Notes under the pieces: model-generated
Seen by the model: only the letters and a program-made list of their open reading frames with translations
What the model was told of the DNA's origin: nothing
Database searches by the model: none
Source: Bacteroidales bacterium
Lineage (GTDB): Bacteria > Bacteroidota > Bacteroidia > Bacteroidales > GCA-2748055
Length of the DNA stretch: 64,000 nucleotides
Direction of reading: 5' to 3'
Assembly (NCBI GenBank): GCA_029931975.1
Contig: JAOZQY010000005.1
Coordinates: forward strand, 1 to 64,000
Shown: positions 20,446-30,794 of the stretch, in pieces
Numbering within the stretch: position 1 is the first letter of the stretch
Layout of the letters: every line of letters begins with the position of its first letter
Translations under genes and position numbers: made by a program

Positions 20446-22470
20446 ATGGAGTACAGGCTCACCTCGGACTATAAACCCACAGGGGACCAGCCTGAAGCAA
20501 TCAAACAGCTGGTGGATGGATTCAATGCCGGTGAGCAGTTTCAGACCCTGCTTGGGGTGACCGGATCTGGAAAGACCTTTACGGTAGCCAATGTGATCCG
20601 GGAACTTGACAGACCTGTGCTGGTATTGAGTCACAATAAAACCCTGGCAGCGCAGCTCTACAGTGAATTTAAGCAGTTCTTTCCGGAAAACGCTGTAGAA
20701 TATTTTGTGAGCTATTATGATTACTACCAGCCTGAGGCTTATCTCCCTGTCACAGATACCTATATTGAGAAGGATCTCTCCATCAATGACGAAATAGAGA
20801 AACTTAGACTGAGTACAACCTCTTCCCTGCTTTCGGGACGAAGAGACGTGATTGTGGTTTCTTCGGTATCCTGCCTTTACGGCATCGGAAATCCTGATGA
20901 TTTTCACAGTTCTACCATCAAGGTGAGAAAAAGCGAGATGCTTAGCCGGAATGTCTTTCTCCGAAGACTGGTGGATGGACTCTACTCCCGAAACGAGGTG
21001 GATTTCAAACCGGGAACCTTCAGGGTGCGTGGCGATACGGTGGATATCCGCCTGGCTTATACGGACCTGGCATACCGGGTGGAGTTCTGGGGAGATGAGA
21101 TCGATTCCATTAAATCGATCCACCCGGTGGGCGGACACACCATTGAGGAACACAGCGAGGTAATCATCTTTCCTGCCAATATATTCATCACCTCCAAAGC
21201 ACGTACAAAGGCTGCCATTGAAGAGATCCAGGACGACATGATGAAGCAGGTGGATTTCTTTAAAGAGGAACAGAAACTAATTGAGGCACAGCGGATCGAG
21301 GAGCGGGTCACATACGACCTGGAGATGATCAGGGAACTGGGCTTCTGTCCGGGCATCGAAAACTACTCCAGGTATTTTGATGGCCGTTCGCCCGGAACCA
21401 GACCCTTCTGCCTCCTGGATTACTTCCCCGACGATTTTATTACAGTGATCGATGAAAGTCATGTAACTCTGCCCCAGGTACATGCTATGTATGGAGGCGA
21501 TTTCTCCAGGAAAAGAAACCTGGTGGAGTACGGCTTCCGGCTTCCTGCAGCGGTGGATAACAGGCCGCTGAAATTCAATGAGTTTGAGAATCTTATTGGT
21601 CAAACTCTCTTTGTGAGTGCTACTCCTGCTGATTATGAGTTGGAGCGATGCGGTGGGGTCATTGTGGAGCAGGTAATTCGTCCAACCGGACTGGTGGACC
21701 CGGTCATTGAGATCATGCCAAGTGTAAACCAGATCGACCAGCTGATCGGGGAGATCAACAAGCGCGTTGATAAAAATGAACGGATCCTGGTTACCACACT
21801 CACCAAGCGGATGGCCGAGGAGCTTACAAACTACCTGGTAAAACTGAATATCCGGACCCGCTACATCCATTCGGATGTGATTACCATGGATCGGGTGGAG
21901 ATCCTCGAGGGCCTCCGAAAAGGCACCTTTGATGTGCTGGTGGGCATCAACCTGCTGAGAGAAGGACTGGATTTACCGGAGGTCTCCCTGGTTGCCATCC
22001 TGGATGCAGATAAGGAGGGCTTCCTGAGATCGGAACGTTCCCTGACCCAGACTGCCGGCCGTGCTGCAAGGCACCTGAATGGCAAGGTTATTATGTTTGC
22101 CGACAAAATTACCGGATCCATGCAGCGAACCCTGGACGAAACCAAACGCCGAAGAACAAAACAACTGGCATATAACGAGCAACATCAGATTATACCCACC
22201 CAGATTTTTAAAACAACCCACAGCCTCTTTGACAAGAGCCTGGATCAGCTAAGCCTGGAGAGCGCCTATGCCGGACAGGCCAAAAGTGATATAGCAGCCG
22301 ACCCGATAGTCAAATATATGGGCAAGGAGGAACTGGAAAAAGCCATAGATAAGGCGAAAAAGCAGATGGAAAAAGCAGCCAGGGAGCTGGACTTCATCGA
22401 AGCTGCCCGCCACCGGGACGAGATGTATGCCTTCCAGGAGCTGCTGAACAAGCAAAAGGAGGCTGGTTAA
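20446..22470 (+). CDS. uvrB: Excinuclease ABC subunit B
   Basis: 674 aa; GVTGSGKTFT Walker A, VSYYDYYQPEAY, DESHV, C-terminal UVR motif. Confidence 0.98.
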   Translation: MEYRLTSDYKPTGDQPEAIKQLVDGFNAGEQFQTLLGVTGSGKTFTVANVIRELDRPVLVLSHNKTLAAQLYSEFKQFFPENAVEYFVSYYDYYQPEAYLPVTDTYIEKDLSINDEIEKLRLSTTSSLLSGRRDVIVVSSVSCLYGIGNPDDFHSSTIKVRKSEMLSRNVFLRRLVDGLYSRNEVDFKPGTFRVRGDTVDIRLAYTDLAYRVEFWGDEIDSIKSIHPVGGHTIEEHSEVIIFPANIFITSKARTKAAIEEIQDDMMKQVDFFKEEQKLIEAQRIEERVTYDLEMIRELGFCPGIENYSRYFDGRSPGTRPFCLLDYFPDDFITVIDESHVTLPQVHAMYGGDFSRKRNLVEYGFRLPAAVDNRPLKFNEFENLIGQTLFVSATPADYELERCGGVIVEQVIRPTGLVDPVIEIMPSVNQIDQLIGEINKRVDKNERILVTTLTKRMAEELTNYLVKLNIRTRYIHSDVITMDRVEILEGLRKGTFDVLVGINLLREGLDLPEVSLVAILDADKEGFLRSERSLTQTAGRAARHLNGKVIMFADKITGSMQRTLDETKRRRTKQLAYNEQHQIIPTQIFKTTHSLFDKSLDQLSLESAYAGQAKSDIAADPIVKYMGKEELEKAIDKAKKQMEKAARELDFIEAARHRDEMYAFQELLNKQKEAG

Positions 22471-22490
22471 CTATAAAAACAGGCCTAAAC

Positions 22491-22523
22491 AAAAACGGGG
22501 CTGCCTTTCGACAACCCCGTTTC
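22491..22523. terminator. Bidirectional intrinsic terminator between convergent uvrB and rpoD
   Basis: AAAAACGGGGctgcctttcgacaACCCCGTTT inverted repeat flanked by A/T. Confidence 0.7.
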
Positions 22524-22541
22524 ACGATAAAAATTATGTTC

Positions 22542-23402
22542 TTACCCCAGGTAGGTCTTCAAGAGTTTACTTCGGGAAGTATGGCGGAGTCTGCGTATCG
22601 CTTTTTCCTTGATCTGACGCACGCGTTCGCGGGTCAGTCCGAATTTTTCGCCAATCTCTTCCAAAGTCATCTCTTGAGTTGCAATTCCGAAGAAAAGTTT
22701 AATGATATCTCTCTCCCTTTCGGTAAGCGTGGCCAGAGCCCTGTCCACCTCACGGGATAAAGATTCATTGATAAGGGTGTTGTCTGCATTGGGTGAATCA
22801 TTGTTCACCAAAACATCCAGCAGACTGTTGTCTTCACCATCGACAAAAGGTGCATCAACGGATACATGCCTTCCCGAAACACGGAGTGTGTCAGCCACTT
22901 TCTCCTTGGGAAGATCTAAAGCCTCAGCGAGCTCCTCTGGTGTGGGTTGTCTTTCATTCTCCTGCTCAAACTTCGAAAACGCCTTGTTGATCTTATTTAG
23001 CGAACCAACCTGGTTCAGCGGAAGGCGAACGATCCTTGATTGTTCTGCCAGGGCCTGAAGGATCGATTGTCTGATCCACCAAACGGCATAGGAAATGAAT
23101 TTAAAACCTCTGGTTTCATCAAATTTTTCAGCAGCTTTAATCAGGCCCAGATTTCCTTCATTAATTAAGTCGGGAAGACTAAGTCCCTGGTTCTGGTACT
23201 GTTTTGCCACAGAAACGACAAACCTCAGATTTGCCCGAGTGAGTTTTTCAAGAGCGGCCCGGTCGCCCTTTTTGATCCGTTGAGCTAATTCTACCTCTTC
23301 CTCAACAGTGATCAGTTCTTCCTTACCAATTTCCTGTAAATACTTGTCCAACGAAGCACTTTCCCTGTTGGTAATGGATTTTGTGATCTTTAATTGTCTC
23401 AT
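22542..23402 (-). CDS. rpoD: Primary sigma factor RpoD (Bacteroidetes type)
   Basis: 286 aa; [57 protein letters not shown] and region 4 [19 protein letters not shown]. Confidence 0.95.
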   Translation of the reverse strand: MRQLKITKSITNRESASLDKYLQEIGKEELITVEEEVELAQRIKKGDRAALEKLTRANLRFVVSVAKQYQNQGLSLPDLINEGNLGLIKAAEKFDETRGFKFISYAVWWIRQSILQALAEQSRIVRLPLNQVGSLNKINKAFSKFEQENERQPTPEELAEALDLPKEKVADTLRVSGRHVSVDAPFVDGEDNSLLDVLVNNDSPNADNTLINESLSREVDRALATLTERERDIIKLFFGIATQEMTLEEIGEKFGLTRERVRQIKEKAIRRLRHTSRSKLLKTYLG

Positions 23403-23511
23403 GTACTACTTCTCAAATCAAATTAGAATTATAAAACTTAGCAAAGGTACCTTGTTATCTATCTTTAATCAATTTAAATAAGGATAATCTTCTAAGGAAG
23501 TGAGAGGAATG

Positions 23512-24948
23512 TTACATTCCAAAAGCATAATAGGACTTCGAGCCATTCCGGTCCATACCTTCAATAATAACTCCTCCTTCAGATTCTTTCAGAATAGATG
23601 CAATATCATTAACGCAGCCAACAGGCTTTTTGTTTACCGAAGTGAGGATAAATCCTTCCCGAATTCCCACCTTCATAAACTTGCCTTTACTGACAGAGGT
23701 AACTTTTAGTCCGCTTTTTAAACCAAGAGCGTGCTTTTCTCTTTCAGTGAGTGGTACAAAGCTTGCTCCCAGAATATTCAGCACATCATCTTTCTTAACA
23801 ATTTCCGTACTGCCCTGAAGGTTACGTAGAAGCAGATCAAATTGTTTCAATTTCCCGTCTCTTTTAACTACTACCCTCACCTTCTGGCCCGGACGGTACC
23901 TGGAAACCACTTCCTGCAAGGCTGCAGAACTGTTCACCCGGTTATCATCAATGGAGATAATGATATCGCCCTTTCTAATTCCAGCCTGTCTGGCGGCTCC
24001 TTCCTCGCGAACCGAACTCACATAAACACCTTCAATCTCGTCAATATTCTTCTCACTGGCCAGTTCGGCTGTCACGTCTCTAATCTCAACCCCGAGTATG
24101 GCCCGTTGAACTTCTCCATATTCTATTAAATCCTGTACAATCTTTTCCACAATGCTCACCGGGATCGCAAATGAATAACCTGAAAATGCACCGGTACGTG
24201 AGGCGATGGCCGTATTGATACCCACCAGTTCGCCTCTTGTGTTTATCAGGGCTCCACCGCTGTTCCCTGGATTTACGGCAGCATCGGTCTGAATAAACGA
24301 CTCTATACTAAACTCCTGTGATCGAAGGATATTGATATTACGGGCCTTGGCACTCACGATCCCCGCGGTGACAGTACTTGTAAGGTTGTAAGGGTTCCCG
24401 ATGGCCAGCACCCATTCGCCCAGGCGAAGTGCATCGGAGTTTCCGAATTTCAGGTAGGAAAGTTCATCGGCCTCCACTTTCAGCAGGGCCAGGTCGGTCG
24501 TAGGGTCAGTGCCTATCAGCCGGGCATTGTATTCCTCCTTGTTATTCAGAACAATCACAATTTCGTCAGAACCATCAATCACATGGTTATTGGTCACTAT
24601 ATATCCCTTATCGGAAATGATCACTCCACTTCCAAAACCCAATATCGGAGGAGCTTCGCTACCGGGTTGATCCCCGAAAAAGAATTCATAGAGGGGATTA
24701 ACCTGGTACTCCCTGAAGACCTTGGTTTTCACGTGAACAACTGCATCCATGGATTGCTCAACTGCTCCCGTAAAATCAAGGGCACTCCCAGATGCCGCTC
24801 CCGGCAAATTAACATACTGGACCTTTTGCTCAGCTGGAACTTCAACGATGGTTGCCTCGGGTTGAAACACCCTTGAATAAACAATAATGGCTACCATTGC
24901 TCCAAGAACTGCTACCACAAACAGTCCCACGAATCTCCTCGCTTTCAT
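23512..24948 (-). CDS. HtrA/DegP-DegQ family serine protease with PDZ domains
   Basis: TNNHVIDG, DLALLKV, NPGNSGGALIN catalytic triad motifs. Confidence 0.93.
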   Translation of the reverse strand: MKARRFVGLFVVAVLGAMVAIIVYSRVFQPEATIVEVPAEQKVQYVNLPGAASGSALDFTGAVEQSMDAVVHVKTKVFREYQVNPLYEFFFGDQPGSEAPPILGFGSGVIISDKGYIVTNNHVIDGSDEIVIVLNNKEEYNARLIGTDPTTDLALLKVEADELSYLKFGNSDALRLGEWVLAIGNPYNLTSTVTAGIVSAKARNINILRSQEFSIESFIQTDAAVNPGNSGGALINTRGELVGINTAIASRTGAFSGYSFAIPVSIVEKIVQDLIEYGEVQRAILGVEIRDVTAELASEKNIDEIEGVYVSSVREEGAARQAGIRKGDIIISIDDNRVNSSAALQEVVSRYRPGQKVRVVVKRDGKLKQFDLLLRNLQGSTEIVKKDDVLNILGASFVPLTEREKHALGLKSGLKVTSVSKGKFMKVGIREGFILTSVNKKPVGCVNDIASILKESEGGVIIEGMDRNGSKSYYAFGM

Positions 24949-25102
24949 CTTTCTATACTTTAAATTTATAACTTTGTTGATGCGAAATTCCTTATTTGAA
25001 TTCCGTGACTTTAAACAGGCAATTTACTATCATAACAGCTTGAATTGAAAAAAAAATTGGTAATCAACTCTGGTTTTAACCTTTTTTAACGCGAAACCCT
25101 AT

Positions 25103-25891
25103 ATGCTTGTTCACTTTTCGAAATATCATGGTACCGGGAATGATTTTATTATGATTGATGGACGGCATCAGGATTGCTCCTATTTTGATACCAAACATAT
25201 CAAGCAACTATGCGACCGAAGGTTTGGAATTGGGGGAGATGGATTGATTATCCTTCAGGAGAGCAAGAACTTTGATTTTAAAATGTCGTACTACAATGCA
25301 GATGGCGGTGAGGGTACCATGTGCGGGAATGGGGGACGTTGTATTACAGCTTTTGCCCATAAGCTGAGAATTATTAGCCGGGAAACTACTTTTGAAGGCA
25401 TCGACGGTTCGCATGCTGCCAGCATACTTTCCGGGGAAGTGGTTCGTCTGAAACTGGCGAATGTTACAGGAGTAGAACGATTGAAGGATGGCTACCTGCT
25501 CAACACAGGCTCTCCTCATTTTGTAAGTTTCGTAGAGAACCTGGATGATCTGGATGTGGCACACGAGGGAGCAAAGATACGGCAGCAGTCCAGGTTTGGT
25601 AAAGGAGGAGTAAATGTCAACTTCACAGAAGTCACCTCCGGAACGATTGCCGTAAGAACCTTTGAACGCGGTGTGGAAGGTGAGACCTGGTCATGTGGAA
25701 CAGGTGTGACAGCAGCTGCCATATCAGCAAGGATTCACCTTCGATCTGACAGTCTTTCCTATACTATTCAAACCAGGGGTGGAATGCTGAATGTCAGCTT
25801 CAGGACCGTGGATCAAAAACAGTTCTTTGATATCTGCCTCAGCGGTCCGGCATTACATGTGTACGATGGGGCCTTCGAAATTATCATCTGA
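25103..25891 (+). CDS. dapF: Diaminopimelate epimerase
   Basis: MCGNGGRC and WSCGTGVTAAA catalytic Cys motifs. Confidence 0.95.
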   Translation: MLVHFSKYHGTGNDFIMIDGRHQDCSYFDTKHIKQLCDRRFGIGGDGLIILQESKNFDFKMSYYNADGGEGTMCGNGGRCITAFAHKLRIISRETTFEGIDGSHAASILSGEVVRLKLANVTGVERLKDGYLLNTGSPHFVSFVENLDDLDVAHEGAKIRQQSRFGKGGVNVNFTEVTSGTIAVRTFERGVEGETWSCGTGVTAAAISARIHLRSDSLSYTIQTRGGMLNVSFRTVDQKQFFDICLSGPALHVYDGAFEIII

Positions 25892-26368
25892 TCCCAGTTC
25901 GTAAATCTTCCTGGCAAATTCGAGAATACGCTCAAAATCAATATCGGGTTCCTTCTTCAGGCGGGCCGCCTTTCGGGTCATGATTTTCTGCAGAAGATTC
26001 ATCTTTTTAATATTCAACTCACCCCCAAAGAATCCGCTTGCCAGGGCGTGCTCTATCAATTGATCCGGGAATGCCTGGGCTATAAGTTCCTGCTCGTTGG
26101 CATCCGAATCCATACAGCAAATAAAGAGGCCAATCTGTTTCTGCATCAGAACCGCCAGGTTGCTATCACAAAATTTATGAACTGAACGCTGGATCATTCC
26201 CTCATGAATGGAACCGCCAACGATGATGGTATCGTATTGCTGGAGGTTGAACCTGCGCCGCCTGGAGATGCGAACCATCTCCACGTCTTCGCCAATATCT
26301 TCTTTCAGTTTTGATGCACACTGTTCAGTACATCCCAGTGTGGTTGAGTATGCAATCAGGGTTTTCAT
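25853..26368 (-). CDS. Flavodoxin-domain protein (HemG-like)
   Basis: MKTLIAYSTTLGCTEQCASKL FMN-binding loop; YDTIIVGGSIHEGMI. Confidence 0.75.
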   Translation of the reverse strand: MKTLIAYSTTLGCTEQCASKLKEDIGEDVEMVRISRRRRFNLQQYDTIIVGGSIHEGMIQRSVHKFCDSNLAVLMQKQIGLFICCMDSDANEQELIAQAFPDQLIEHALASGFFGGELNIKKMNLLQKIMTRKAARLKKEPDIDFERILEFARKIYELGSDDNFEGPIVHM

Positions 26369-26512
26369 ATATTTGATTCGATTCAGGGCGTGTTAAAAAT
26401 ACACTATATTGTTAATAAAACCTTCCAGTTCTGGTTCTATTTTTTTTCTTAAATTTAACGCTGGCATAACAATTTGATATACATTTACGTATTAGAGTTA
26501 AAACCTTTCCTA

Positions 26513-26830
26513 ATGTCGGGTAAACCAGCGAATGTCAGAACCGCTCCCATAATGAATGAAGGAGCCAAGAGAAAAAGAGCCCAGAAAAAATACTCACTTC
26601 CCGTGATTGGACATTTTGCCGACAGGAGCGTGGAATTCAAAAGTATTCTGGAAGCCGAACAGATCACCGGGATCAGCTACACACTGATCTTTGAAGCATG
26701 CATTGGTAAGATTTTCAAAGCCAAGAATGTGCACTGGGAGTTCAAAAAAGGAAACCACTATATCAAATACAAAGCATTCTATATCAACGCCCAGTCAAAC
26801 TACACCCGTGTGGGAGGTTTTAATGGTTAG
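26513..26830 (+). CDS. Small basic protein with NUMOD1-like helix-turn-helix
   Basis: FKSILEAEQITGISYTLIFEACIGKIFKAKNVHWEF resembles NUMOD1 (..FxSIxEAAxxTGIs...). Confidence 0.45.
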   Translation: MSGKPANVRTAPIMNEGAKRKRAQKKYSLPVIGHFADRSVEFKSILEAEQITGISYTLIFEACIGKIFKAKNVHWEFKKGNHYIKYKAFYINAQSNYTRVGGFNG

Positions 26831-26869
26831 AAGCTTCGCTTTCACCCTTTATAACAGTGCCCGGGACTA

Positions 26870-28324
26870 TTACACTTCATAGGTGGAAGAGCTGGTATCT
26901 CCTCCCCTTCCGGTCCAGTTGGTATGAAAGAACTCACCCCTTGGCCTGTCAACACGCTCATAGGTATGCGCCCCGAAATAGTCGCGCTGTGCCTGCAACA
27001 TATTGGCCGGAAGACGTTCTGAACGGTAGCCGTCAAAATAGTTCAGCGCTGTGGTAAATGCCGGAACAGGAATTCCGTTCACCAGTGCCGTGGCAACCAC
27101 TTTGCGCCAACCCTCCTGTGCAGCTTCCACCTTCTCTTTGAAGAAGGGATCGAGCAAGAGGTTGGGAAGAGCCGGATTCTGATCAAAAGCATCCTTAATC
27201 TTGGTCAGGAATACCGAACGGATAATGCAACCACCTCTCCAGAGCAGGGCAATACCACCATAGTTCAGTTCCCATCCATACTCTTTTGAAGCTTCTCGCA
27301 ACAGCGTATATCCCTGGGCATAAGAGACGATCTTTGAAGCGTAAAGGGCATTTTTGATATCATTGATAAACATCGCCCTGTCACCTCCATAGGATGGTAC
27401 CGGACCTGAGAGAACCTTAGAAGCTTCCACACGTTCCTCTTTTATGGCCGAAAGGCATCTGGCAAATACAGACTCCCCGATCAGCGTCAAGGGGATCCCC
27501 AGATTAAGTGCCTCAATACCGGTCCATTTCCCTGTTCCCTTCTGTCCGGCCGTATCAAGGATCTTCTCAACCAGCGGCTCACCGTCCTCGTCGCGGAAGC
27601 CCAGGATATCTCTGGTAATCTCGATCAGGTAGCTATCCAGTTCCCCTTCGTTCCACTCCTTAAAGACTTCGTACATCTCGTCGGCACTCATTCCCAGGAG
27701 GTTCTTCATCAGGTTATAGGCCTCACTAATCAGCTGCATATCACCATATTCTATACCGTTGTGTACCATCTTTACAAAATGACCTGCGCCATTATCACCC
27801 ACCCAGTCGCAACAGGGTGTTCCATCTTCAACCATTGCTGAAATGGCCTGAAAAATATCTTTCACATGCGGCCAGGCCTTTGCCGATCCGCCGGGCATAA
27901 TGGAAGGACCCATCAGGGCACCCTCTTCTCCGCCTGAAACACCAGTCCCTATAAAAAGCAGTCCCTTACTCTCCACATATTTAGTGCGTCGGATGGTATC
28001 CGGAAAATGCGAGTTCCCGCCGTCGATAATAATATCACCCTCTTCCAGGTGAGGAAGTACCATCTCAATAAAATCGTCCACAGGCTGTCCGGCCTTGACC
28101 AGCATCATCACTTTTCTGGGACGCTCCAGTGACACTACAAATTCCTCAATGGAATGCGCTCCAATAAAATTCTTATCCTTGCCTCGGCCATTCATGAATT
28201 TATCTACCTTCTCAACGGTGCGATTATAGACTGCAACGGTAAATCCGTTTCGTTCCATATTCAGCACCAGGTTCTCACCCATAACGGCCAAACCAATCAG
28301 TCCGATATCAGCTTTTGTTTTCAT
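26870..28324 (-). CDS. gnd: 6-phosphogluconate dehydrogenase, decarboxylating
   Basis: 484 aa; GLIGLAVMGENLVLNM, GGNSHFPDT, GTGVSGGEEGA, HNGIEYGDMQ motifs. Confidence 0.97.
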   Translation of the reverse strand: MKTKADIGLIGLAVMGENLVLNMERNGFTVAVYNRTVEKVDKFMNGRGKDKNFIGAHSIEEFVVSLERPRKVMMLVKAGQPVDDFIEMVLPHLEEGDIIIDGGNSHFPDTIRRTKYVESKGLLFIGTGVSGGEEGALMGPSIMPGGSAKAWPHVKDIFQAISAMVEDGTPCCDWVGDNGAGHFVKMVHNGIEYGDMQLISEAYNLMKNLLGMSADEMYEVFKEWNEGELDSYLIEITRDILGFRDEDGEPLVEKILDTAGQKGTGKWTGIEALNLGIPLTLIGESVFARCLSAIKEERVEASKVLSGPVPSYGGDRAMFINDIKNALYASKIVSYAQGYTLLREASKEYGWELNYGGIALLWRGGCIIRSVFLTKIKDAFDQNPALPNLLLDPFFKEKVEAAQEGWRKVVATALVNGIPVPAFTTALNYFDGYRSERLPANMLQAQRDYFGAHTYERVDRPRGEFFHTNWTGRGGDTSSSTYEV

Positions 28325-28370
28325 TTTTGTTATTGTTTTGTTTATTGTTAAAATTCAATTCTTTATGTTT

Positions 28371-29513
28371 TCACATACACTGGTCCGACAGCACATCGAA
28401 ACCCAGCTTCTCCAACATGACCCTGAGCTCCGGATATCCCTGGAAAAGTCTGACCACAAATGCTGCGGGCTCCCTTCGAAAGGGGTAATCTCCCCTGAGC
28501 TTCTCAAAGCTTTCCGGATTGCTGCGAAGGCGATGGTCGTCGGAACTTACATCATAGGTCTGACGAAACACCTCCCATAAAAGCTCATAAAGCTTCTGGT
28601 CAGCTGTGTCAATTAGTATTTCAGAAATCTCTGGAGCAGGCATGGATACAGGGGACCATTGGTCGAGTCCCAGTCCGAAAAAGCGGCTCACCGCCTGCAC
28701 CGACATGGTGGTTCCATTGGCCTTTCCATCCAGGGAATAGCCTGCAATATGGGGAGTAGTCAGCGTAAGGGCCTCCATGAAATCACTACTTATATTCGGT
28801 TCATTTTCAAACACATCCAGCACCACATTTGAAACATAAGCTCTCCGGATCCCTTCCAGAAGCGCTACTTCGTCTACCACAGCTCCGCGAGAAGAGTTGA
28901 TCAGAATGGCCCCCTTCTTCAAATGAGTAAGAAATTCCCGATCGACCAGGTGGTGAGTGTTATCTATTCCCCCTCTGTTTAAAGGAACATGCAGAGTGAT
29001 GATATCTGACTGCTCCTCCAGCTCCTCCAGAGTGACAAATTCAGCAATGCCCTCCGCCCTCGCACGGGGGGGGTCATTAAGCAGGACCCTCATGCCCAGT
29101 ACCCGTGCAGCTGCAGCCACTTTACTCCCCACATTTCCCACACCAATCACTCCCAGTGTGCTATTGGAAAGATCCAGCTTTCTGTTCACAGTCAGCCAGA
29201 GCAGTGTGGAAACAATATATTGTTCAACGGAGGAGGAATTGCATCCTGGTGCATTGGTCCAGCTGATTCCCCGCCCTTCACAGTATCCGGTATCAATGTG
29301 ATCGTAGCCAATGGTAGCTGAAGCGATAAAGCGAACGGTGGTCCCTTCCAACAGGTCCCTGTTGCACTTCGTGCGTGTCCTGGTAATCAATGCATCTGCA
29401 TCCAACAGGTCGCTTTTTGAAATCTCTCCTCCGGGAAGATAGACCACTTTGGACACACTCTCCAGGGCACCCTCCAGGAAGGGAATCTTGTTGTCGGCTA
29501 CTATCTTGATCAT
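28371..29513 (-). CDS. pdxB: 4-phosphoerythronate dehydrogenase
   Basis: D-2-hydroxyacid dehydrogenase fold (GVIGVGNVGSKVA) and PdxB-type C-terminal domain. Confidence 0.9.
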   Translation of the reverse strand: MIKIVADNKIPFLEGALESVSKVVYLPGGEISKSDLLDADALITRTRTKCNRDLLEGTTVRFIASATIGYDHIDTGYCEGRGISWTNAPGCNSSSVEQYIVSTLLWLTVNRKLDLSNSTLGVIGVGNVGSKVAAAARVLGMRVLLNDPPRARAEGIAEFVTLEELEEQSDIITLHVPLNRGGIDNTHHLVDREFLTHLKKGAILINSSRGAVVDEVALLEGIRRAYVSNVVLDVFENEPNISSDFMEALTLTTPHIAGYSLDGKANGTTMSVQAVSRFFGLGLDQWSPVSMPAPEISEILIDTADQKLYELLWEVFRQTYDVSSDDHRLRSNPESFEKLRGDYPFRREPAAFVVRLFQGYPELRVMLEKLGFDVLSDQCM

Positions 29514-29518
29514 CTTGT

Positions 29519-30793
29519 TTATGATTTAAACTTATCCTTCCAGGACCATAATCCCAGGGCAGGATTCGATATATAATAGATTTCCTCCCCGTCTGGCAGG
29601 GTATTGAAACCTTCTTCCAAGTACTCCGGATTGTACGAGTACAACATTTCCTGAAGGTCGCCATACTGGTAATGAACCGACTCGATCTCCTCCCTGGAAA
29701 GCTGACCCGGACAATAGGTAACGCTGAACCGTCCCTCCGTAGAACCATGTATCAGGTGGGCCGCCGCACTGAGATTCTCCTGCAGATCCTTATTCTCCTC
29801 CACCGCTTTCAGAATCTCCGGGGTAGTCAGATAGCCATATTTTTTGATAAGCCGGTCGATCTCCCCATCCTCACCAAACTCTTTAAGTCCAGGTGCCAGC
29901 ACCACCAGCTCCCCTCCATCAGCAATGGCCATCCGGGTTCTGTATATACTCTTATTACCCAGCCAGGTACTCTTAAATTCCTCCGGTTCCAGGTAGACCA
30001 CCACCTTGTGCAGGGGCTTCTCCAGCATCTGGAAATTCACCTTAAGGGATAATTCAGCAGCTTTAAGAAAACACTCCTCATCATCCCCGATGTATAGTCC
30101 CCGGACAACCAGCTTACCCTGCTGGTTACGTCCAATCACAGTCTGGATATAAACAAATGGAAAATCCGCAGCAAAATGCTCAGAAGCATAATTTAGTACG
30201 TCCCTGACGGGCGTCGATGCACGTCCCATTATACGTTCCAGGCCATAGACGGCACCCAGAAAATGGCTCTTATTTATCCCTTCGGGTCCGCCGGTCCCCA
30301 CAAAAATATTCTTATTGTAATTGGCCATCCCGACCACCTCATGGGGTACTACCTGCCCGATGGAAAGAATCAGGTCGTGTTGGCCCTCTACCAGAAGCCT
30401 GTTGACCTGGGCGGGCCATGAATAATCGACCCTGCCTTCAGAAACCTTTTCAACATAGGATGCAGGCACCTCTCCCAGGGACACCACATCATTCCGCCAG
30501 TCATGCACCCTGAACAAGGACCGGGGAACCGCGCCAAACATTTTCCCTATCTCCTCCCCGGTCATTGCCGCATGGGTGCCAAGAGCAGGAAGCACATCGA
30601 TCAGTTTCTCACCATAATACTCCCAGGCCAACTCGGTCAGTCGCCCGGCCATACTGTGGAACCTGGTCATATCCGGAGGAATGGCAAGCACCCTGTTTCT
30701 GGTCCCGATTTTCCCAAGGGCTTCCTTAAGCCCCCTGTTTATGTCCTGGTCATTCAACTCGGCATTTGCCGCACCCTGTTCAAAATATATCAT
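29519..30793 (-). CDS. LarA-like (DUF2088) nickel-pincer racemase/epimerase family protein
   Basis: GTHAAMTGEEI and PHEVVGMANYNKNIFVGTGGPEGINKSHF; His-x9-Lys-x15-His spacing as in LarA. Start placed at MIYFEQG. Confidence 0.85.
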   Translation of the reverse strand: MIYFEQGAANAELNDQDINRGLKEALGKIGTRNRVLAIPPDMTRFHSMAGRLTELAWEYYGEKLIDVLPALGTHAAMTGEEIGKMFGAVPRSLFRVHDWRNDVVSLGEVPASYVEKVSEGRVDYSWPAQVNRLLVEGQHDLILSIGQVVPHEVVGMANYNKNIFVGTGGPEGINKSHFLGAVYGLERIMGRASTPVRDVLNYASEHFAADFPFVYIQTVIGRNQQGKLVVRGLYIGDDEECFLKAAELSLKVNFQMLEKPLHKVVVYLEPEEFKSTWLGNKSIYRTRMAIADGGELVVLAPGLKEFGEDGEIDRLIKKYGYLTTPEILKAVEENKDLQENLSAAAHLIHGSTEGRFSVTYCPGQLSREEIESVHYQYGDLQEMLYSYNPEYLEEGFNTLPDGEEIYYISNPALGLWSWKDKFKS

Positions 30794-30794
30794 C

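Noticed and set aside
20434-21153. 239-aa ORF antisense to uvrB
   Set aside because: Opposite a certain uvrB; composition reflects the antisense codon frame, no recognisable domain.
21277-21870. 197-aa ORF antisense within uvrB
   Set aside because: Same reason; shadow ORF of a high-confidence gene.
28371-29513. PdxB as a possible sugar-acid dehydrogenase of the uronate pathway
   Set aside because: C-terminal PdxB-type domain present, so the standard vitamin B6 role is more likely.
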